64,000 bases of DNA from Cellulomonas sp. APG4. Its GTDB lineage: Bacteria > Actinomycetota > Actinomycetes > Actinomycetales > Cellulomonadaceae. Numbering within the stretch: the first letter of the stretch is position 1; each line of letters begins with the position of its first letter. The DNA lies in assembly GCF_009996735.1 (NCBI RefSeq), contig NZ_JAACYI010000009.1:1-64000 (forward strand). Direction: 5' to 3'. The position numbers and the translations under genes are program-made. This document shows positions 61,622 through 64,000 of the stretch, in pieces. The notes beneath the pieces are model-generated. The model searched no databases, was not told where the DNA came from, and was given only the letters and a program-made list of their open reading frames with translations.

Positions 61622-62778
61622 CGCCCGACCACCGCCACGCTCCGCCCCGCCACGGCCGCCACCGTGACCCGCTGCCCCACCGTCAGCGGCGCGAGCGCGT
61701 GGGCGGGCACCGCGGGCCCTGCCTCGAGCCGCACCTGCAGCCGGTAGCGCTCACCCGCGAACTCCACGGTCTCGACCCGCCCCGCGGCGCCCTCGCGCGC
61801 CGCGGCGACGACCTCGCCCGACGGCGCGTCACCTGCCGCGTCCGCGTGCAGGTCACCGCTGCGCAGTGCGACCAGCACCTCGTCCCCGGCAGTGGCACGC
61901 GCGCCGTCGTCCGCGGGGGTGCGCAGCCCCACCACGAGCCCGGGTGCGAGCCGCGCGCCGCCGTCGGGCACCACCACCCCCGGGACCGTCACGGCATGAC
62001 CGAGGAAGCCCGCGGCCCACGCGTCGGCCGGCTGCTCCCACAGGCGCGCCGACGGGCCGGCCTGGACCACGCCGCCGTCACGCAGCAGCACCAGCTGGTC
62101 GGCGACCGCGAGCGCCTCCTCCTGGTCGTGCGTCACGAGCAGCGTCGTCACCCCCGCCTCGCGGATCAGGGCCGCGAGCTCCGAGCGCAGCTGGACGCGC
62201 AGCTGCGGGTCGAGCGCCGCGAGCGGCTCGTCGAGCAGCAGGATGCGCGGGAACGGCGCGAGCGCCCGGGCGATCGCGACGCGCTGACGCTGCCCGCCCG
62301 AGAGGTCGGCGACGGGGCGCCGCGCGAGCTCGGAGATGCGGCACAGCTCGAGCATCCGACCCACGCGCTCGGCTCGCTCGGCCGCCGGCACCTTCTGCGC
62401 CCGCAGGCCGAAGGCCACGTTGCCCGTCACGTCGAGGTGCTCGAACAGCGCGTACTGCTGCGGCACCCAGCCCACTTTGCGCCGGGTCAGGGGCAGGTCC
62501 GTGGTGTCGGCGCCGTCGACGGCGATCTGCCCGGCCGTGGGCCGCAGCAGCCCGCCCACGAGCTTGAGCAGGGTCGTCTTGCCGCAGCCCGAGGGCCCCA
62601 CGAGCGCGGTGATGGTGCCCGGGGCCGCGTCCACGTCGATGCCACGCAGCGCGTCGTCGGCGGCGCCCGGGTAGCGGAACCGCAGCCCGCTGCACACGAG
62701 GTGGGCGGCGTCGGGGCCGGTCACTGGGGGCTCGGCCGACGGCGCCGTGCGGCGCTGGGCCTCGTCGAGGAGCGTCAT
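61618..62778 (-). CDS. ABC importer ATP-binding protein
   Basis: 386 residues. It has Walker A ALVGPSGCGKTTLLKLVGGL near 59, signature VADLSGGQRQRVAIARALA, Walker B ILLLDEPLAALDPQLRVQLR and H-loop LVTHDQEEALAVADQLV. The C-terminal 130 residues carry a TOBE-like regulatory domain (VEFAGERYRLQVRLEAGPAV). This class serves spermidine, thiamine, iron or 2-aminoethylphosphonate uptake; the substrate cannot be read here. ATGA overlaps with both the permease upstream and the hydrolase downstream. Confidence 0.88.
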   Translation of the reverse strand: MTLLDEAQRRTAPSAEPPVTGPDAAHLVCSGLRFRYPGAADDALRGIDVDAAPGTITALVGPSGCGKTTLLKLVGGLLRPTAGQIAVDGADTTDLPLTRRKVGWVPQQYALFEHLDVTGNVAFGLRAQKVPAAERAERVGRMLELCRISELARRPVADLSGGQRQRVAIARALAPFPRILLLDEPLAALDPQLRVQLRSELAALIREAGVTTLLVTHDQEEALAVADQLVLLRDGGVVQAGPSARLWEQPADAWAAGFLGHAVTVPGVVVPDGGARLAPGLVVGLRTPADDGARATAGDEVLVALRSGDLHADAAGDAPSGEVVAAAREGAAGRVETVEFAGERYRLQVRLEAGPAVPAHALAPLTVGQRVTVAAVAGRSVAVVGR

Positions 62779-63686
62779 GCCTGCCCCACCTTCGCCCCGC
62801 CGAGGCGCTCGAGCGCGAGGGCCGCGGGCACCACGCACGCGAGGAACAGGACGGTCGCGGCGGCCGCGGCCTCGAGCCGGCCCGTGAGGTAGCCGTCGTA
62901 CAGGACCACCGGCAGCGGCTGCTGCGTCGGCGTGAACAGGAAGAACGCCACGTTGAACTCTCCGAAGGACAGGGTGAGGACCATGAGGGTCGCGGCCAGC
63001 AGCGCACCGCGGACCCCGGGCAGGGTCACGGTGAGCAGGCGCCGCACCGGACCGGCGCCGAGCGTGGCCGCGACGGACTCCTGCACGCGCACGGCCGGGT
63101 CGCCGAGCGCCGGCGTGAGCGCGCCGAGCAGGAACGGCAGGGTGTAGAGCACGTGGCCCGCGACCATCAGCACGCCCGAGGGCCGCAGCGTGGGGTAGGC
63201 GAGGATCAGGCCCAGGCCGATCGCGATGCCGGGCACCGCGATGGGCACGGTGCTGACGGCCTGGAGCAGGCGCCGCCCCGGGAACCGGTGCCGCGCGATG
63301 AGCCACGCCGCCGGGAAGCCGATGAGCAGGTCCAGCACCAGCACGAGCACCGCGACCCGCACGCTCACGCCGAGGTTGCCCTGCACACGCGTCCACGCCT
63401 CGACGAGCCACTGCGTGGTGAGGCCCGCGAACGGGCCCTCGCGCCAGCTCGCGCTGAGCGCCACGAGCAGCACCAGCGGGATCGGCACCAGCGTCAGCAC
63501 GGCCGCCCCGATCGCGAACGCCCGGCCCACGCGCGTCACGCCGTCGAGCGGCACCTGCTCGGGCCGACGACGACGGCGTGCGGACGGTCGGGTGGGTGAG
63601 GTGGGTGCGGGCGCGCGGACGACGTCGTCGGGCAGCGACGGTGCGCTGTCGCGAGCCGCCGCGGGTGCGCCGGGGCCCGCCGTCAT
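62775..63686 (-). CDS. ABC importer permease
   Basis: 303 residues. After a disordered basic N-terminus are six helices, including AFAIGAAVLTLVPIPLVLLV, VAVLVLVLDLLIGFPAAWLI, TVPIAVPGIAIGLGLILAYP and ATVLFLACVVPAALALERLG. The EAA-like loop is ESVAATLGAGPVRRLLTVTL. Overlaps its neighbours by four bases on each side. Confidence 0.85.
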   Translation of the reverse strand: MTAGPGAPAAARDSAPSLPDDVVRAPAPTSPTRPSARRRRRPEQVPLDGVTRVGRAFAIGAAVLTLVPIPLVLLVALSASWREGPFAGLTTQWLVEAWTRVQGNLGVSVRVAVLVLVLDLLIGFPAAWLIARHRFPGRRLLQAVSTVPIAVPGIAIGLGLILAYPTLRPSGVLMVAGHVLYTLPFLLGALTPALGDPAVRVQESVAATLGAGPVRRLLTVTLPGVRGALLAATLMVLTLSFGEFNVAFFLFTPTQQPLPVVLYDGYLTGRLEAAAAATVLFLACVVPAALALERLGGAKVGQA

Positions 63687-64000
63687 GCCGGCCTCCCCTG
63701 CACCCGGGCCTCGCCGAGGCGGCCGACCCCCACGAGGATCACCGTCGTGAGCACCGCGAGCAGCACCGACAGCGTCGCCGCGAGCTCGGGCTGGAACGCG
63801 TCCGTGAACGCCGACGCGACCTCGAGCGGCACCACGCGGATGCCGCGGCTGAGCGTCGCGGCCGTGCCGAACGCGCCGAACGCCGTCGCGAGCGCGAGCG
63901 CGGCCGAGCTCGCGATCGCCGGACGCAGCGCGGGCAGGACGACGCGCCGGTAGACGGTCGCGGTCGAGGCGCCGAGCGAGCGTGCGACGTCCACGGCCTC
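63683..64000 (-). CDS. ABC importer permease, partial
   Basis: The C-terminal part of a second permease; the start lies beyond the right edge. The EAA-like loop VDVARSLGASTATVYRRVVL and helices ALALATAFGAFGTAATLS and TLSVLLAVLTTVILVGVG are visible. It ends in ATGA overlap with the other permease. The substrate-binding protein is not in the window. Confidence 0.8.
   Translation of the reverse strand, partial: EAVDVARSLGASTATVYRRVVLPALRPAIASSAALALATAFGAFGTAATLSRGIRVVPLEVASAFTDAFQPELAATLSVLLAVLTTVILVGVGRLGEARVQGRPA

Noticed and set aside
1-64000. CRISPR arrays, tRNA or rRNA genes, and integration (att) sites
   Set aside because: I saw no regularly spaced repeats, no cloverleaf-like sequence and no tRNA-end duplication at either side of the island. 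A covariance-model search would be decisive for tRNAs.

Overview
The window is high-GC DNA (hand-counted 60-base lines run mostly about 60-70% G+C) with Shine-Dalgarno-led ATG/GTG/TTG starts, a WXG100 gene, an actinobacterial-type lgt and tightly overlapping ATGA/GTGA stop-start pairs. This points to an actinomycete, probably of the Cellulomonas-like Micrococcales; the genus is an inference.

Layout. Positions 1-1030 hold two wrecked ISL3-type transposase fragments. Positions 1312-34924 form a large defence island. Its left part (1312-25247, minus strand) is a six-gene operon. In order of transcription it encodes a DrmD-like SNF2 translocase, an Eco57I/PglX-type adenine methyltransferase, a 2145-residue helicase-DUF1998-nuclease protein, a UvrD helicase with a small N-terminal toxin-like domain, a HelD-like helicase and a DUF4011 Upf1-like helicase with a Vsr/DUF559-like nuclease domain. 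This looks like an expanded, DISARM-related system with five helicases, one methylase and two nuclease-like domains, and without separate drmA, drmB and drmC genes. Immediately upstream on the same strand (25358-33121) lies a second cassette: a DUF6361-type protein, a two-HxK phospholipase-D-family protein, a helicase, a small coiled protein, a helix-hairpin-helix (HhH) glycosylase-like protein and a frameshifted small gene. Transcribed away from it is a macro-like plus SIR2 fusion (33326-34924), a probable NAD-consuming abortive-infection effector.

Positions 34936-39664 carry accessory genes: a small hypothetical protein, an endonuclease/exonuclease/phosphatase-fold protein, a coiled-coil protein of unknown role, and a membrane-anchored GTPase-like gene (with a frameshift) overlapping an unknown partner.

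Positions 39692-64000 are mostly ordinary chromosome: small membrane and lipoproteins, a WXG100/LXG-like type VII secretion-type pair, lgt, an ECF sigma/anti-sigma/ABC transporter operon, a secreted peptide-like protein with its own ABC transporter and a strong hairpin between them, an HlyIII-family protein, an Old-Yellow-Enzyme-type oxidoreductase, a SPFH/zinc-ribbon operon resembling Bacillus ydjI-ydjG-ydjH, a PhzF-family protein, an MBL-fold hydrolase and a binding-protein-dependent ABC importer that runs off the right edge.

At least three genes outside the mobile element carry what look like single-base deletions. Either several genes are decaying or the assembly has residual indel errors; reads would settle this.
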